Origin: Gammaproteobacteria bacterium
GTDB taxonomy: Bacteria > Pseudomonadota > Gammaproteobacteria > Pseudomonadales > Halieaceae
Assembly (NCBI GenBank): GCA_030427085.1
Contig: JAUHXH010000005.1
Location: forward strand, 1 to 64,000
DNA: 64,000 bases
Direction: 5' to 3'
Shown here: positions 7,701 through 18,094 of the stretch, piece after piece
Position numbering within the stretch: the first letter of the stretch is position 1
How the letters are laid out: each line of letters starts with the position of its first letter
The notes under the pieces: model-generated
What the model saw: the letters and a program-made list of their open reading frames with translations, nothing else
Told to the model about the DNA's origin: nothing
The model's database searches: none
Made by a program: the position numbers and the translations under genes

Positions 7701-7881
7701 TATCGTGGTGTGGAAGCGCACGCAGGAGCGCTTTCGCCAGGCCTTACTCACCGGCAAATTGCTGCTGGTAAAAGGCACGCTGGAAACCCACGACAATGTA
7801 ACCCACATCATTGCTGGCGCACTGCTCGACTACACCCATGCACTGAAAACACTGCCGGTGCAGTCGCGAGATTTTCACTGA
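4789..7881 (+). CDS. dnaE2: Error-prone DNA polymerase DnaE2 (ImuC)
   Basis: This is a C-family polymerase alpha subunit used for mutagenic bypass of damaged DNA. The 1030-residue length and the opening ELHCLSCYSFLRGASHP are typical of DnaE2 and not of the replicative DnaE. A PHP domain occupies about 1-230 and the palm carries DEPPDIDVDF. A helix-hairpin-helix region and an OB domain follow, and the protein ends in SRDFH. DnaE2 normally works with ImuB and ImuA in an imuA-imuB-dnaE2 operon. Here the integrase takes the upstream position and neither partner is in the window. The start has no strong ribosome site and lies 3 bases after the intI stop, which suggests coupling and SOS induction from the shared LexA box. 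Confidence 0.95.
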   Translation: MTYAELHCLSCYSFLRGASHPHELVQQAAALGYAALAITDECSLAGVVKAHVAAKEVGLPLIIGSEFHLDEGLHLLALVPSRKAYSELSGLISMARRRSPKGEYRLTLRDIIFHLKRCLLIWLPQLDDEAARSYGQQLARLCRGRVWLGLTHVLGNDERQHYLSLYQLAGALGLPMVACGNVQMHCASRKALHDVFTALHHNTSIQQLGRRRLSNSQQHLRPPEKLAQMYPPALLEETLHVASLCHFSLEELRYEYPEEVVPPGASANQYLRELVAQGGQHRWPNGVPSDIQTRIDTELALITDLQYEYYFLTVYDIVRFARERGILCQGRGSAANSVVCYCLFITEVSPQKISLLFERFISKERDEPPDIDVDFEHERREEVIQYIYQKYTRRRAALAATVITYRARSAVRDVGKALGLDAVFVDDLARSMAWWDRTADLAKRFEEQGVASHNQQAELFYTLVQQILGFPRHLSQHVGGFVITRSPISTLVPVENASMEDRTVVQWDKDDIEALGLLKVDVLALGMLSAIRKSLELVRRDHPHLRGISDVPAEDRATYQMLHEADTVGVFQIESRAQMSMLPRLRPANFYDLVIEIAIVRPGPIQGDMVHPYLRRRQGKEAVSYPSDAIRDVLERTLGVPIFQEQVIRLAMVAAGFSGGEADQLRRAITNWGKNSKLLTFEKKLTSGMIERGYNEDFARRLFEQIKGFGGYGFPESHSASFALLAYVSAWLKRHHPAAFYVGLLNSQPMGFYTPSQLIQDARRHGVTFLPVDANHSEWDHQLLTAPNGAQPPVRLGMRLVKGLSNEGAQRIVEAREQQPFRQVSHLRQRAQLDRRDMEALADADALQSLSGHRHQAQWQIMALEAPRPLLAEEQRQPGHYFDDGVSLPTPQVAEEVLADYRATGVTLRAHPMSLLRHQAPFDRCKRHVDLAQVGNNRFIRIAGLVTCRQRPGSASGVLFLTLEDETGNSNIVVWKRTQERFRQALLTGKLLLVKGTLETHDNVTHIIAGALLDYTHALKTLPVQSRDFH

Positions 7882-8178
7882 TGCCTCGTATCCAGCCTTC
7901 AGTCTGTCACACTCTCGTTCGGGCAGAACCAACACCAACAACTACACTGTCCAGAAACACCGTCGATCATGGCCAGACCAGACGCAAATCTGCGCGTAGG
8001 GCAACGCATGTATAGACACCCCCGCATCTGTATATCGAAGGCCCTAAACTCCCCCGGCAGGCAGCGGAAACTTCGCGTTTTCCCTACAGCTCTGGCAGTC
8101 AGCTTGCTAGCACTTCCACCATGCGTTCTGGGGCAAGCACACAGTGAGCCGCAGCCCACAGCACGTAAGGAGATCCCC

Positions 8179-8829
8179 ATGGCCCACCAATCCATGTTGG
8201 ACGCCATCACCGATTCAGTGCGCCGATCGGCCAGTTACACGGGCCGCAGCTCACTCAGCCCAGCGGTGATGGACGCTATGGCACAAGTGCCCCGCGCCGC
8301 CTACGTTCCCAGCACTCAACGCGCCCTTGCCTATGAAAATTACCCCCTGCCCATTGGCGAGGGGCAGACGATCTCCCAGCCTCTGATCGTGGCACTGATG
8401 ACGGACCTCATCGAACCGCAAGCGCATCATGTGGTGCTGGAAGTTGGCACCGGGTCGGGCTATCAGGCAGCCGTGTTGGCACACTTGGTAAAGCAGGTTT
8501 ACAGCGTGGAGATTATTCCGGAACTGGCTGAGCGCGCGGCCCGCACGCTAAAAGAACAGGGTGTTCACAACGTGGCGGTGAAACAGGGGGATGGCTACGC
8601 CGGCTGGCCAGAGCACGCACCCTTCGATGCCATTGTGGTGACCGCCGCGCCGGAAGACATTCCACCCCCACTGATGGAACAACTGCGCCCCGGGGGGAAG
8701 TTGGTGATTCCGGTTGGGCCGCAGGGCGGTGTGCAGGAATTATTGCTGGTAACGGCAGATGCCAGCGGCAGCATGAACGAGCGCAGTGTGTTACCGGTGA
8801 GTTTTGTACCGCTGACGGGTGAGCGCTGA
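8179..8829 (+). CDS. pcm: Protein-L-isoaspartate O-methyltransferase
   Basis: The enzyme methylates isoaspartyl residues in damaged proteins using S-adenosylmethionine. The SAM loop VLEVGTGSGYQ and the motifs PIGEGQTISQP and DAIVVTAAP are clear, and 216 residues is the usual size. The start at 8179 has an ideal AAGGAG six bases upstream. The same frame is open further back to an ATG at 8008. The extra 57 residues include a hydrophobic stretch (about 8095-8145) ending in VLGQA, like a signal peptide. A secreted longer form is therefore possible. Confidence 0.9.
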   Translation: MAHQSMLDAITDSVRRSASYTGRSSLSPAVMDAMAQVPRAAYVPSTQRALAYENYPLPIGEGQTISQPLIVALMTDLIEPQAHHVVLEVGTGSGYQAAVLAHLVKQVYSVEIIPELAERAARTLKEQGVHNVAVKQGDGYAGWPEHAPFDAIVVTAAPEDIPPPLMEQLRPGGKLVIPVGPQGGVQELLLVTADASGSMNERSVLPVSFVPLTGER

Positions 8830-8852
8830 GTTGGCAGTTGCCAAACTCAGCG
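8827..8852 (+). terminator. Hairpin downstream of pcm
   Basis: An imperfect inverted repeat, GAGTTGGCA against TGCCAAACTC, begins at the pcm stop codon, and a short T run (CCTTTC) follows some bases later. It lies between converging pcm and argG, so it may end transcription of pcm. The T run is weak. Confidence 0.35.
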
Positions 8853-8901
8853 CGGGCCTTTCATCTGGTTCTTACGTGAGAGAGAGACGGCAAGGCCCCC
8901 C

Positions 8902-10122
<1,221 letters not shown>

Positions 10123-10269
10123 GCTCTCTCCGTGAAGTCCCCGGGGCTGCCACAGCCCCTGAAAATCGGGCGCATAGTCTACTCTTTGGGCCGCCCAAAG
10201 CCCAGCGCAGATTCACCTGTGGAGCGCATTCCGGTAACATGGCCGCCTGAATCCCCACAGGACTTTTCC

Positions 10270-11316
10270 GTGACCACGCTCACTATTACCCGGCCCGACG
10301 ACTGGCACGTGCACCTGCGCGACGGCAGTGCCCTGCCCCACACTTGCGCCGACATGGCGCGTTATTTCGGTCGCGTTATCGTGATGCCCAACCTCACCCC
10401 TCCGGTAACTACCGTGGCCGAAGCGGCGGACTACCGCACGCGCATCCTCGCCGCGATGGACGGCCTGCCCCGGCAATTCGAGCCCCTGATGGTGCTCTAC
10501 CTCACCGACCAGACCAGCGCCGATGAAGTGAAACGCGCGGCTGAGAGCGATTTTGTCCACGCGGTGAAGCTCTACCCCGCCGGCGCCACCACCAACTCCG
10601 ACGCAGGGGTGAACGAGCTGGAAGCCCTGTATCCCACGCTGGAAGCGATGCAGGAAAGCAACCTGCCGCTGCTGATCCACGGCGAAGTGACCGACGGCGA
10701 GATCGACATCTTCGACCGGGAGAAGATCTTCATCGACCGGCACCTGGCGCCCATTGTTGAGCGCTTCCCGCAACTGCGCGTAGTGCTGGAACACATCACC
10801 ACCGCCGACGCCGCTCAGTTTGTTGCCGGCGCGCCCGGCAACGTGGCGGCAACTATCACTGCGCACCACCTGCTCTACAACCGTAATCACATGCTGGTAG
10901 GCGGTATCCGCCCACACTATTACTGCCTGCCGATTCTGAAGCGCAACATTCACCAGCAAGCGCTGATCGAAGCGGCCACCTCCGGCAACCCCAAATTCTT
11001 CCTGGGCACCGACTCAGCACCTCACGCCCGCCACCGCAAGGAAACGGACTGTGGCTGCGCCGGTGTTTACACCGCCCATGCCGCGCTGGAATTTTACGCC
11101 GAGGCCTTCGCCGCCGCCGGCGCACTCGACAAACTCGAAGGCTTTGCCTCGCATTTCGGCGCGGATTTCTACCAACTGCCGCGCAACACCGACAGCGTTA
11201 CCTTGAAATCAGCCGCGGTGGAAGTTCCAGCGCAGTTGCCGTTGGGGGAGGACACCCTCACGCCCCTACGCGCAGGCGAAACAGTTGCCTGGCAAGTTGT
11301 GGAAAGCGCCGCCTGA
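10270..11316 (+). CDS. pyrC: Dihydroorotase
   Basis: The enzyme closes carbamoyl-aspartate to dihydroorotate in pyrimidine synthesis. The zinc motif DWHVHLRDG lies near the N-terminus and the lysine in [13 protein letters not shown] should be carboxylated to bridge the metals. The GTG at 10270 is preferred: it follows an AGGA site and gives 348 residues, the same as the E. coli enzyme. A longer reading from 10132 adds an unrelated leader. The stop overlaps the rnt start by one base. Confidence 0.95.
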   Translation: MTTLTITRPDDWHVHLRDGSALPHTCADMARYFGRVIVMPNLTPPVTTVAEAADYRTRILAAMDGLPRQFEPLMVLYLTDQTSADEVKRAAESDFVHAVKLYPAGATTNSDAGVNELEALYPTLEAMQESNLPLLIHGEVTDGEIDIFDREKIFIDRHLAPIVERFPQLRVVLEHITTADAAQFVAGAPGNVAATITAHHLLYNRNHMLVGGIRPHYYCLPILKRNIHQQALIEAATSGNPKFFLGTDSAPHARHRKETDCGCAGVYTAHAALEFYAEAFAAAGALDKLEGFASHFGADFYQLPRNTDSVTLKSAAVEVPAQLPLGEDTLTPLRAGETVAWQVVESAA

Positions 11317-11960
11317 TGTCTTCAAATGAAGCACCACCGGCCCTGATCCGCGATCGTTTCCGGGGTTTCCTGCCCGTGGTGATCGACGTGGAAACCGGCG
11401 GCTTTCAATCCAGCACCGACGCGCTACTGGAAATCGCCGCTACCCTGGTGCGCATGGATACGGACGGCAGCATGGCGCCCTACCGCACCGTGGCCTTTAA
11501 CGTGCAGCCCTTTGAAGGCGCCAACATCGAGCAAGCGGCGCTCGAATTTACCGGCATTGATCCCCATCACCCCTTTCGCGAAGCGGTCGAGGAGTCACAG
11601 GCGCTGACCGAGTTATTCAAGGTGATTCGCAAGGAGATCAAGGAACAGGGCTGCAATCGCGCCATCCTGGTCGGCCACAACGCACATTTTGATGCGGGTT
11701 TCGTTAACGCGGCGGTCGAGCGCTGCGGCCTGAAGCGTAACCCCTTCCATCCCTTCAGCCATTTCGACACCGCCACCCTCGCCGGTCTGGCTTACGGGCA
11801 AACGGTGCTGGCCAAGGCCTGTGGCGAGGCCGGAATCGAGTTCAACAACGGGGAAGCGCACAGCGCGGCCTACGACGCACAGCGCACCGCCGAACTGTTT
11901 TGTGAAATAGTGAATCGCTGGCGCGACGCGGGCGGTTGGATGCCCGAGTTCGAGGACTAG
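11316..11960 (+). CDS. rnt: Ribonuclease T
   Basis: This is a DEDD-family 3'-5' exonuclease that trims tRNA and other stable RNA 3' ends. The first Asp/Glu pair is visible in [10 protein letters not shown] (residues 20-29), with later acidic residues in [11 protein letters not shown] and [11 protein letters not shown]. The 214-residue length is typical. The start overlaps the pyrC stop (TGATG), so the two are probably cotranscribed. Confidence 0.94.
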   Translation: MSSNEAPPALIRDRFRGFLPVVIDVETGGFQSSTDALLEIAATLVRMDTDGSMAPYRTVAFNVQPFEGANIEQAALEFTGIDPHHPFREAVEESQALTELFKVIRKEIKEQGCNRAILVGHNAHFDAGFVNAAVERCGLKRNPFHPFSHFDTATLAGLAYGQTVLAKACGEAGIEFNNGEAHSAAYDAQRTAELFCEIVNRWRDAGGWMPEFED

Positions 11961-11965
11961 CGGGA

Positions 11966-12562
11966 TTAATCCGAGCCGCTGAGCTGGTGGAGGATAACGT
12001 CCAGTTCGTCCATCAGTTCCGTCACCTCGTCAACGCACAGCAAGTCAAACTTCACTGACTCCTCCAGCGGCAACAACTGCACCAACTGGTAACCCACTTC
12101 CCAGGCATTGTCGTAATCCGGCGACAGGTGCAGCCGCTGCACGTGGGGATGCGTCTGCAAGCTGCGCAACACATCCAGCAGTGGGTCCCACTCGTCCGTC
12201 ATCGCTTCCGGCTCGGGGTCGGGGCGCGACAGCACCTTGCCGATGATCAGGCCGTCATCGTTGGTCTGCGCGGAGTTGAGGTCGAAGCGCTCGCCGCCCT
12301 CTACAGTCACACCCAGCAAGCCATTGGGCAACTGATCCCAATCGACGATGCGGGCGGTGGTGCCTACGGCTGCCAGCTCGGGTGGCGGCGCATCAGGGCT
12401 TGCCACCTCCTGCCCACTGCGCAGCCACACAATGCCGAAAGGGGTGGCATCGCGCAGGCTGTCGCGCACCAGGTCGAGATAACGGCGCTCAAAGATCTGC
12501 AAGGGCATACGGCCATACGGCACCAACACCGCAGACAATGGAAAGAGCGGCAGCTCGGTCAT
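11966..12562 (-). CDS. LON substrate-binding domain protein, 198 aa
   Basis: The protein opens with LPLFPLSAVLVPYGRMPLQI, the hallmark of the Lon N-terminal domain, but lacks the ATPase and protease parts. Such stand-alone LON domains are common in bacteria and their function is not settled. Its start forms an ATGA overlap with the stop of the RND exporter, so it is the last gene of the mpl-RND-LON operon. It converges on rnt with a 5-base gap. Confidence 0.88.
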   Translation of the reverse strand: MTELPLFPLSAVLVPYGRMPLQIFERRYLDLVRDSLRDATPFGIVWLRSGQEVASPDAPPPELAAVGTTARIVDWDQLPNGLLGVTVEGGERFDLNSAQTNDDGLIIGKVLSRPDPEPEAMTDEWDPLLDVLRSLQTHPHVQRLHLSPDYDNAWEVGYQLVQLLPLEESVKFDLLCVDEVTELMDELDVILHQLSGSD

Positions 12563-15258
12563 ACACCTGCCTCAGCTTTGTTTTCAGGCCCCAACGGACG
12601 GAACAGAATAATCAGGCGCGGCAGTAACAGCAGGGCCCCTATCACCGCCGCCGCCATGGCTAATACGGTCAGCAGGCCAAAATAGATGCTTGGGTTGAAA
12701 TTGGACAGCACCAGGGTGGAGAACCCGATCACCACAGTCACGGTGGTGTAGTACAGCGCCCGCCCGATGCTGCCGTGGCAGCGGAACATGGTGGCGCGGT
12801 AGTCGCGATCGGTGGGGAATTCCCGCATGAAGCGGTGAACGTAATGAATGCAGTTGTCTACGCCCATACCCACCACGATAGCAGCGATGGTGATGGTCAT
12901 GATGTCCAGCGGGATACCCGCCCACCCCATCACGCCCAGCACCAGCCCCGCCGCCAGAATGTTCGGCGCCAGCGCAATCAGGGCCAAACTGAAGGAGCGG
13001 AACAGCAGCAGGAACATCAGCAAAATAGCGCCGAACACCGCAGCCAGTGTAAGGATCTGCGACTGGAACAAGCTCTGCAGAACGTTGTTGTAGAGCACCA
13101 GCATGCCGGTGAAATGCACCTGCTCCGGCGCAAAGCCCAACTCGTTCTCAAAATGCCGGCGCAGCTCTTTCAGGAAGGCGTCGCGCCGCAAGTCCTTGCT
13201 GGTTTCCATCACCCGCAGGCTGATGCGCGCCTGATCTTTTTCGGCATCAAAATAGGGGTTGAGCAGTTGCGCAGCAATATCCTCCGGCAGGCTGCGCTGC
13301 ACCAGCGCCAGTTCCACGGAGCCGACATCGCCATCCATCAGGTCCTTGACCACCGCAAACACGGTGGACAGGGAAAGGACTTTGCCGGTTTCCGGGCGCT
13401 GGTCCAGGTAGGTGTAAACCTCATCCAGCTGATTCATCCCGGCCAGCGTAAACCAGTAGCTAGGCTTGAAGCTGCCGGCACTGCCTTCGCCACCAAAGCC
13501 GGCATCGTCGCCCCACTCATCTCCGGCGGGATCGGCGAAGGGATCATCCGCCGCCGCAAAGGGGTCCTCCGAGTCAGCGAAGGGGTCAGCGCCATCGGCA
13601 AAGGCGTCGCCAGCGTCAGAGAAGGCACCATCCGGTTCAGAAAAGGCATCCACTTCTTCAGCGAAGGGGTCGTCCTCAGCCAGGGCTGGCGCATCCGCAG
13701 CCACAGCGGGGGGGACTTCCAGGCCCGGCAGTGGCGCATCCTCCTGCGGTGCGCTGAGAATGATGTCCAGTGGAATGGTGCCGCCGAGCTGAGCGTCCAG
13801 CAGCTCCATGCCCTGATAAATTTCAGTGCTCTCGTGGAAGTAGTCGATAAAGCGGTTTTCCACTTCCAGCCGGGTAATGCCCCAGGCACTGGCTCCCGCC
13901 AACAGCAGGCTGCACCACAGAATCGCCAGGCCGTGACGGTCGGCGAAGCGGGCAAAGCGCAGCGTCAGTGCCTCACTTTCGTCGGCGCCGGTATCTACCC
14001 GCGCTGGCCAAATGCGGATCAGGCAGGGCACCAGGATGAAACACTCCACCAGCGCCACGGCAATACCCAGCGTCATCATCCAGCCAAAGTCGATCACCGG
14101 CTGGATGCCGCTGACCACCAGCGACACAAAAGCCACCATGGTGGTCACTGCGGTGTAAAAACACGGCACCACCATCAATTGCACGGTGTTGAGGATGCGC
14201 TGATGCACCTCGCCCTGTGGGTCCTTACGTGTCAGCTCGCGGTAACGCACCACCAGGTGAATGCTGATCGCCAGTGAAATGATCAGCAGCAGGGCCACAA
14301 AGTTGGAGGAGATCACCGTCATCCGCCAGTCGAGCACCGCCAGTAAACCCAGCATGGTGCCCGCTGCACTCAAGCAGGTGATTACCGGAATCACCACCCA
14401 GCGCAGCTCGCGGAAAATCACCGCCAGCACCAGAACCATGATGGCCAGAATGGCCAGACCAAAGGTGTTCAGGTCACTGCGGACAAAGCTGACCATGTCG
14501 GCGGCAATCATCGGCACGCCGCCCACAAACAGCTGCGCGTGGTCGCGATAGCGATCGGCGATGTCGCGCACCGACTGCACCAGCACCGCCTGCCCCGCCA
14601 GAGATTGGGCGGTGCGAGCTTTGTAGTCCGCTTCCACCTGCGCCAGTTGCTGCAGGCCCGCCGCGTCCAGTTCCCCGGCTTCCGCCAGTGAACGCAGGTC
14701 TTCGCGCTGATACAGCAGGTCGCTGTAGGTATCGTCCCGCTGCAGGTTGATCTGTACCGCCGCCACCTTGCCGCTGGGACTGGTCAGCAGGCTGGCGTAG
14801 ATCGGGCTGGTGGTGAGTTCCTGCAGTACCAACTCGCGGTCGATGTCGTCGTCACGCAGGGAGGGCAGCGGATCACCCGAGGTAATGGCGCGCAACGGCA
14901 GCGGCGGGCTCTCCAGCAGGGGAACGTCCAGTACTGTAACCACCGAGGAAACGCCGGGCAGTGCACGCAATTCATCGGCCATGGCGGCCAGCGGCCCCAG
15001 CGAAGCATCATCCAGCAGCGGCGCGCCCGGCTGCCAGGTAATCACCAGGAACTCTTCGGTCTGGTAGCCGCGGCTCACCTGCCGGTAAAACTCCAGTGCC
15101 GGGTCGCCGCGCAACATCAGCGAATCCGCCGAGGCATCGATTTTGATTTTGCCCATCTGGGAGCCGAGCCCAACGACAATTGCCAGCATCACCAACAATG
15201 TCAGCCAGGGCCGGTTCAATATCAGCCGGTCATACAGTTTCAACAGGGATTCAGCCAT
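12559..15258 (-). CDS. RND-superfamily (MMPL-type) exporter, 899 aa
   Basis: This is an inner-membrane exporter with two copies of the SSD-like membrane block. The N-terminal helix is near residues 20-38, a first cluster lies at about 260-440, and a second at about 740-890. Both have large periplasmic loops. The second loop begins with an acidic insert (13510-13700) made of repeated DPFA/DAFA-like units, unusual for the family. The start at 15258 overlaps the mpl stop by eight bases. Related stand-alone RND proteins move lipids or other hydrophobic compounds; the cargo here is unknown. Confidence 0.88.
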   Translation of the reverse strand: MAESLLKLYDRLILNRPWLTLLVMLAIVVGLGSQMGKIKIDASADSLMLRGDPALEFYRQVSRGYQTEEFLVITWQPGAPLLDDASLGPLAAMADELRALPGVSSVVTVLDVPLLESPPLPLRAITSGDPLPSLRDDDIDRELVLQELTTSPIYASLLTSPSGKVAAVQINLQRDDTYSDLLYQREDLRSLAEAGELDAAGLQQLAQVEADYKARTAQSLAGQAVLVQSVRDIADRYRDHAQLFVGGVPMIAADMVSFVRSDLNTFGLAILAIMVLVLAVIFRELRWVVIPVITCLSAAGTMLGLLAVLDWRMTVISSNFVALLLIISLAISIHLVVRYRELTRKDPQGEVHQRILNTVQLMVVPCFYTAVTTMVAFVSLVVSGIQPVIDFGWMMTLGIAVALVECFILVPCLIRIWPARVDTGADESEALTLRFARFADRHGLAILWCSLLLAGASAWGITRLEVENRFIDYFHESTEIYQGMELLDAQLGGTIPLDIILSAPQEDAPLPGLEVPPAVAADAPALAEDDPFAEEVDAFSEPDGAFSDAGDAFADGADPFADSEDPFAAADDPFADPAGDEWGDDAGFGGEGSAGSFKPSYWFTLAGMNQLDEVYTYLDQRPETGKVLSLSTVFAVVKDLMDGDVGSVELALVQRSLPEDIAAQLLNPYFDAEKDQARISLRVMETSKDLRRDAFLKELRRHFENELGFAPEQVHFTGMLVLYNNVLQSLFQSQILTLAAVFGAILLMFLLLFRSFSLALIALAPNILAAGLVLGVMGWAGIPLDIMTITIAAIVVGMGVDNCIHYVHRFMREFPTDRDYRATMFRCHGSIGRALYYTTVTVVIGFSTLVLSNFNPSIYFGLLTVLAMAAAVIGALLLLPRLIILFRPLGPENKAEAGV

Positions 15259-16648
15259 TCGGGTACTGCTCGTCCAGGGCATTCATTACAAGGGAGTGGA
15301 TGCCGCCAAACCCCCCATTACTCATTATCACAATGCGATCACCCGCCTGTGATTCCTGCGCCAGCTGTGTTGCAAGCGCCTCAACGTCTCCGGCCAACTC
15401 GGCCGGCACCGGGCTGTCACTACACACCTGATCCAGCGACCAGTCGAGACCCGGCGGTTGATACCAGTACACACGGTCCGCCTGAGCGGTACTGACCGCA
15501 AGGCGTTCACGGTGTTCCCCCAGGCGCATGGTATTGGAGCGCGGTTCAATCACCGCCACCAGCCTACCCGCGGATTCGCCGACCGGCCCCATCTGTGCGC
15601 GCAAACCTTCCAGCGTGGTCGCAATAGCGGTGGGGTGATGGGCAAAATCGTCGTACACGGTGATGCCACCGCGCTCACCCAGGCATTCCAGCCGGCGTTT
15701 CACCCCGCGAAATTCAGCCAGCGCCACCACCGCCACATCTGGAGGCACCCCCACGTGGCGGGCAGCGGCCACGGCCGCCAGTGCGTTCTCCATATTGTGC
15801 TGCCCGAGGTAGGGCCAGTTCACACTGCAGCCCTCGGCCCCGGGGCCACTCAAGGTAAACGCGCTGCCATCCGCACTGTCGGCGATGGCAGTCCAGTCGG
15901 CATCCCCCGCTTCGGCGGCAAAGGATTGCGCGGGTGTCCAGCAGCCCTGCGCCAGCACTTCGTCAACATTGGCATCGCCGTGGCGGTGGACCACCAGACC
16001 CTGCCCTGGCACACAGCGCAGCAGGTGGTGAAACTGGCGCTGAATAGTTGCCAGGTCCGGGAAAATATCGGCGTGGTCGTATTCCAGATTGTTGATACAC
16101 AGGGTGCGCGGGCGGTAATGCACAAACTTGCTGCGCTTGTCGAAAAACGCCGTGTCGTATTCATCGGCTTCCACCACGAAAAAATCGCTGTCGCCGCTGC
16201 GCGCAGAAAGGCCGAAATTGGCCGGCACACCGCCGATCAGGAAGCCCGGCGCCATGCCGGCGTATTCCAGAATCCAGGCGAGGATGCTGCTGGTGGTGGT
16301 TTTGCCGTGAGTACCGGACACCGCCAGCACCCAACGCTGGTGAAGCAGGTTCTCGGCGAGCCACTGCGGGCCGGAAATATAGGGAATATTGCTGTTCAGC
16401 AGGTATTCAACGGCGGGATTGCCGCGGCTCAGTGCGTTGCCTACCACCACCACATCCGGTGCCGGCTGCAGATGTTCCGGCAGGTAGCCTGACTTCAGCT
16501 CGATCCCTGCCTCGGCCAGTTGCGTGCTCATGGGCGGGTAGACATTGGCATCACTGCCGCTGACTTCAAAGCCCAGTTCCCGCGCCAGCAAGGCAATGCC
16601 ACCCATGAAAGTGCCGCAAATGCCTAGAATATGAATGTGTTGCTTCAC
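15251..16648 (-). CDS. mpl: Murein peptide ligase Mpl
   Basis: The enzyme attaches recycled L-Ala-D-Glu-meso-DAP tripeptide to UDP-MurNAc, feeding cell-wall turnover products back into synthesis. The Rossmann start HIHILGICGTFMGGIA and the ATP loop SGTHGKTTT are clear, and 465 residues is usual for Mpl. It is the first gene of a minus-strand operon with the RND exporter and LON protein, joined by overlapping stop and start codons. Confidence 0.95.
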   Translation of the reverse strand: MKQHIHILGICGTFMGGIALLARELGFEVSGSDANVYPPMSTQLAEAGIELKSGYLPEHLQPAPDVVVVGNALSRGNPAVEYLLNSNIPYISGPQWLAENLLHQRWVLAVSGTHGKTTTSSILAWILEYAGMAPGFLIGGVPANFGLSARSGDSDFFVVEADEYDTAFFDKRSKFVHYRPRTLCINNLEYDHADIFPDLATIQRQFHHLLRCVPGQGLVVHRHGDANVDEVLAQGCWTPAQSFAAEAGDADWTAIADSADGSAFTLSGPGAEGCSVNWPYLGQHNMENALAAVAAARHVGVPPDVAVVALAEFRGVKRRLECLGERGGITVYDDFAHHPTAIATTLEGLRAQMGPVGESAGRLVAVIEPRSNTMRLGEHRERLAVSTAQADRVYWYQPPGLDWSLDQVCSDSPVPAELAGDVEALATQLAQESQAGDRIVIMSNGGFGGIHSLVMNALDEQYPNG

Positions 16649-16828
16649 TGCCTGCCCCTGTTACGAGGCGGCCATGTTAGCACGCACGCAGTCCACACGG
16701 GCGGGATTCTCTTGTGGTAACAGGTCAGGGTAAAAGGTCGGCGCAAAAGGTCTACAGCGCACCGGGAATCCAGTAGAATGCGCGACATTCACCCACCGCC
16801 CCTGCCAAAGCCCACAAGAGGCCCACCT

Positions 16829-18091
16829 ATGCCCAAGAAAAACGCGTTTTACGCCCAATCCGGGGGCGTTACCTCGGTCATCAACGCCAGTGCCGCCGGC
16901 GTGATCGAAACCGCCCGCCGCCACCGCGGCAAGATTGGCAAAATCCTCGCGGGCCGCAATGGCATCATCGGTGCACTGCGTGAAGAGTTGATCGACACCA
17001 GCAAGGAAACCAAAGCCAATATCGCCGGCTTGCGTCACACGCCGTCGGGCGCGTTCGGTTCCTGTCGCCATAAAATGAAGAGCTTCGAAGAAAACCGCGC
17101 CGAATACGAGCGCCTGATCGAAGTGTTCAAAGCCCACGACATCGGCTATTTCTTTTACAACGGCGGTGGCGACTCCGCCGACACCTGTCACAAGGTGTCC
17201 CAGATCAGCAAAAACCTGGGCTATCCCATCCAGGCAATCCACATCCCCAAAACCATCGACAACGACCTGCCCTTCACCGACAACTGCCCGGGTTTTGGCT
17301 CTGTGGCCAAGTACGTGGCCATTTCCACCCGGGAGGCGGCGATGGACATTGCGGCCATGTGTGAAAGCTCCACCAAGGTATTCATCCTGGAAACCATGGG
17401 TCGCCATGCCGGCTGGATCGCCGCCGCCGGTGGCCTGGCAGCCGAGCAGGAAGGGGATGCGCCGCACATCATCCTGTTCCCTGAAATCGCCTTCGATGAA
17501 AAGAAATTCCTGGCGCGAGTAAAGCGCAGCGTGAAGCGTTACGGTTATTGCGTGATCGTGGCCTCTGAGGGCACCGCCTATAAGGATGGCACCTTCCTCT
17601 CCGCGTCCGGCACCACCGACGCCTTCGGTCACGCGCAGCTGGGCGGGCTGGCACCGCGCCTGGCGCAGATGGTGAAGTCTGAGTTGGGCTACAAATACCA
17701 CTGGGCGGTGGCCGATTACCTGCAGCGCTCCGCGCGGCACATTGCGTCGGCCACCGACGTGGAGCAGGCCTACGCCCTGGGCGAGGCCGCAGTGGAAATG
17801 GCAGTAGCCGGCAAGAGCGCGGTAATGCCCACTATTGAGCGCGGCAAAGGCAAGCGCTATAGCTGGCGCATCGGTGAAGCGCCACTGGACAAAGTGGCCA
17901 ACGTGGAACGCACCATGCCCCGCAACTACATCACCCGCGATGGGTTCGGCATCACTGATCTGGGGCGCGAGTACCTGGAGCCTCTGATTCAGGGCGAAGA
18001 CTATCCCCCCTACCGCAAGGGTATGCCCCAGTACGTGCGGCTGCGCAACGAGCTGGTGCCGCGCAAGCTGAAGAAACGCTTTAAGGTCTAG
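16829..18091 (+). CDS. pfp: Pyrophosphate-type 6-phosphofructokinase
   Basis: The enzyme interconverts fructose 6-phosphate and the 1,6-bisphosphate. The start at 16829 follows an AGAGG site and gives 420 residues, longer than ATP-type PfkA. The nucleotide loop reads NGGGDSADT, with Asp where ATP enzymes carry Gly. The catalytic motif is PKTIDND with the Lys typical of PPi users. Both point to pyrophosphate as donor, making the step reversible. The gene stands alone, divergent from mpl. Confidence 0.9.
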   Translation: MPKKNAFYAQSGGVTSVINASAAGVIETARRHRGKIGKILAGRNGIIGALREELIDTSKETKANIAGLRHTPSGAFGSCRHKMKSFEENRAEYERLIEVFKAHDIGYFFYNGGGDSADTCHKVSQISKNLGYPIQAIHIPKTIDNDLPFTDNCPGFGSVAKYVAISTREAAMDIAAMCESSTKVFILETMGRHAGWIAAAGGLAAEQEGDAPHIILFPEIAFDEKKFLARVKRSVKRYGYCVIVASEGTAYKDGTFLSASGTTDAFGHAQLGGLAPRLAQMVKSELGYKYHWAVADYLQRSARHIASATDVEQAYALGEAAVEMAVAGKSAVMPTIERGKGKRYSWRIGEAPLDKVANVERTMPRNYITRDGFGITDLGREYLEPLIQGEDYPPYRKGMPQYVRLRNELVPRKLKKRFKV

Positions 18092-18094
18092 CGA

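Noticed and set aside
12775-14277. Open frame of 500 codons on the plus strand
   Set aside because: It is antisense to the RND exporter, whose domains are clear; the product is His/Gln-rich without motifs.
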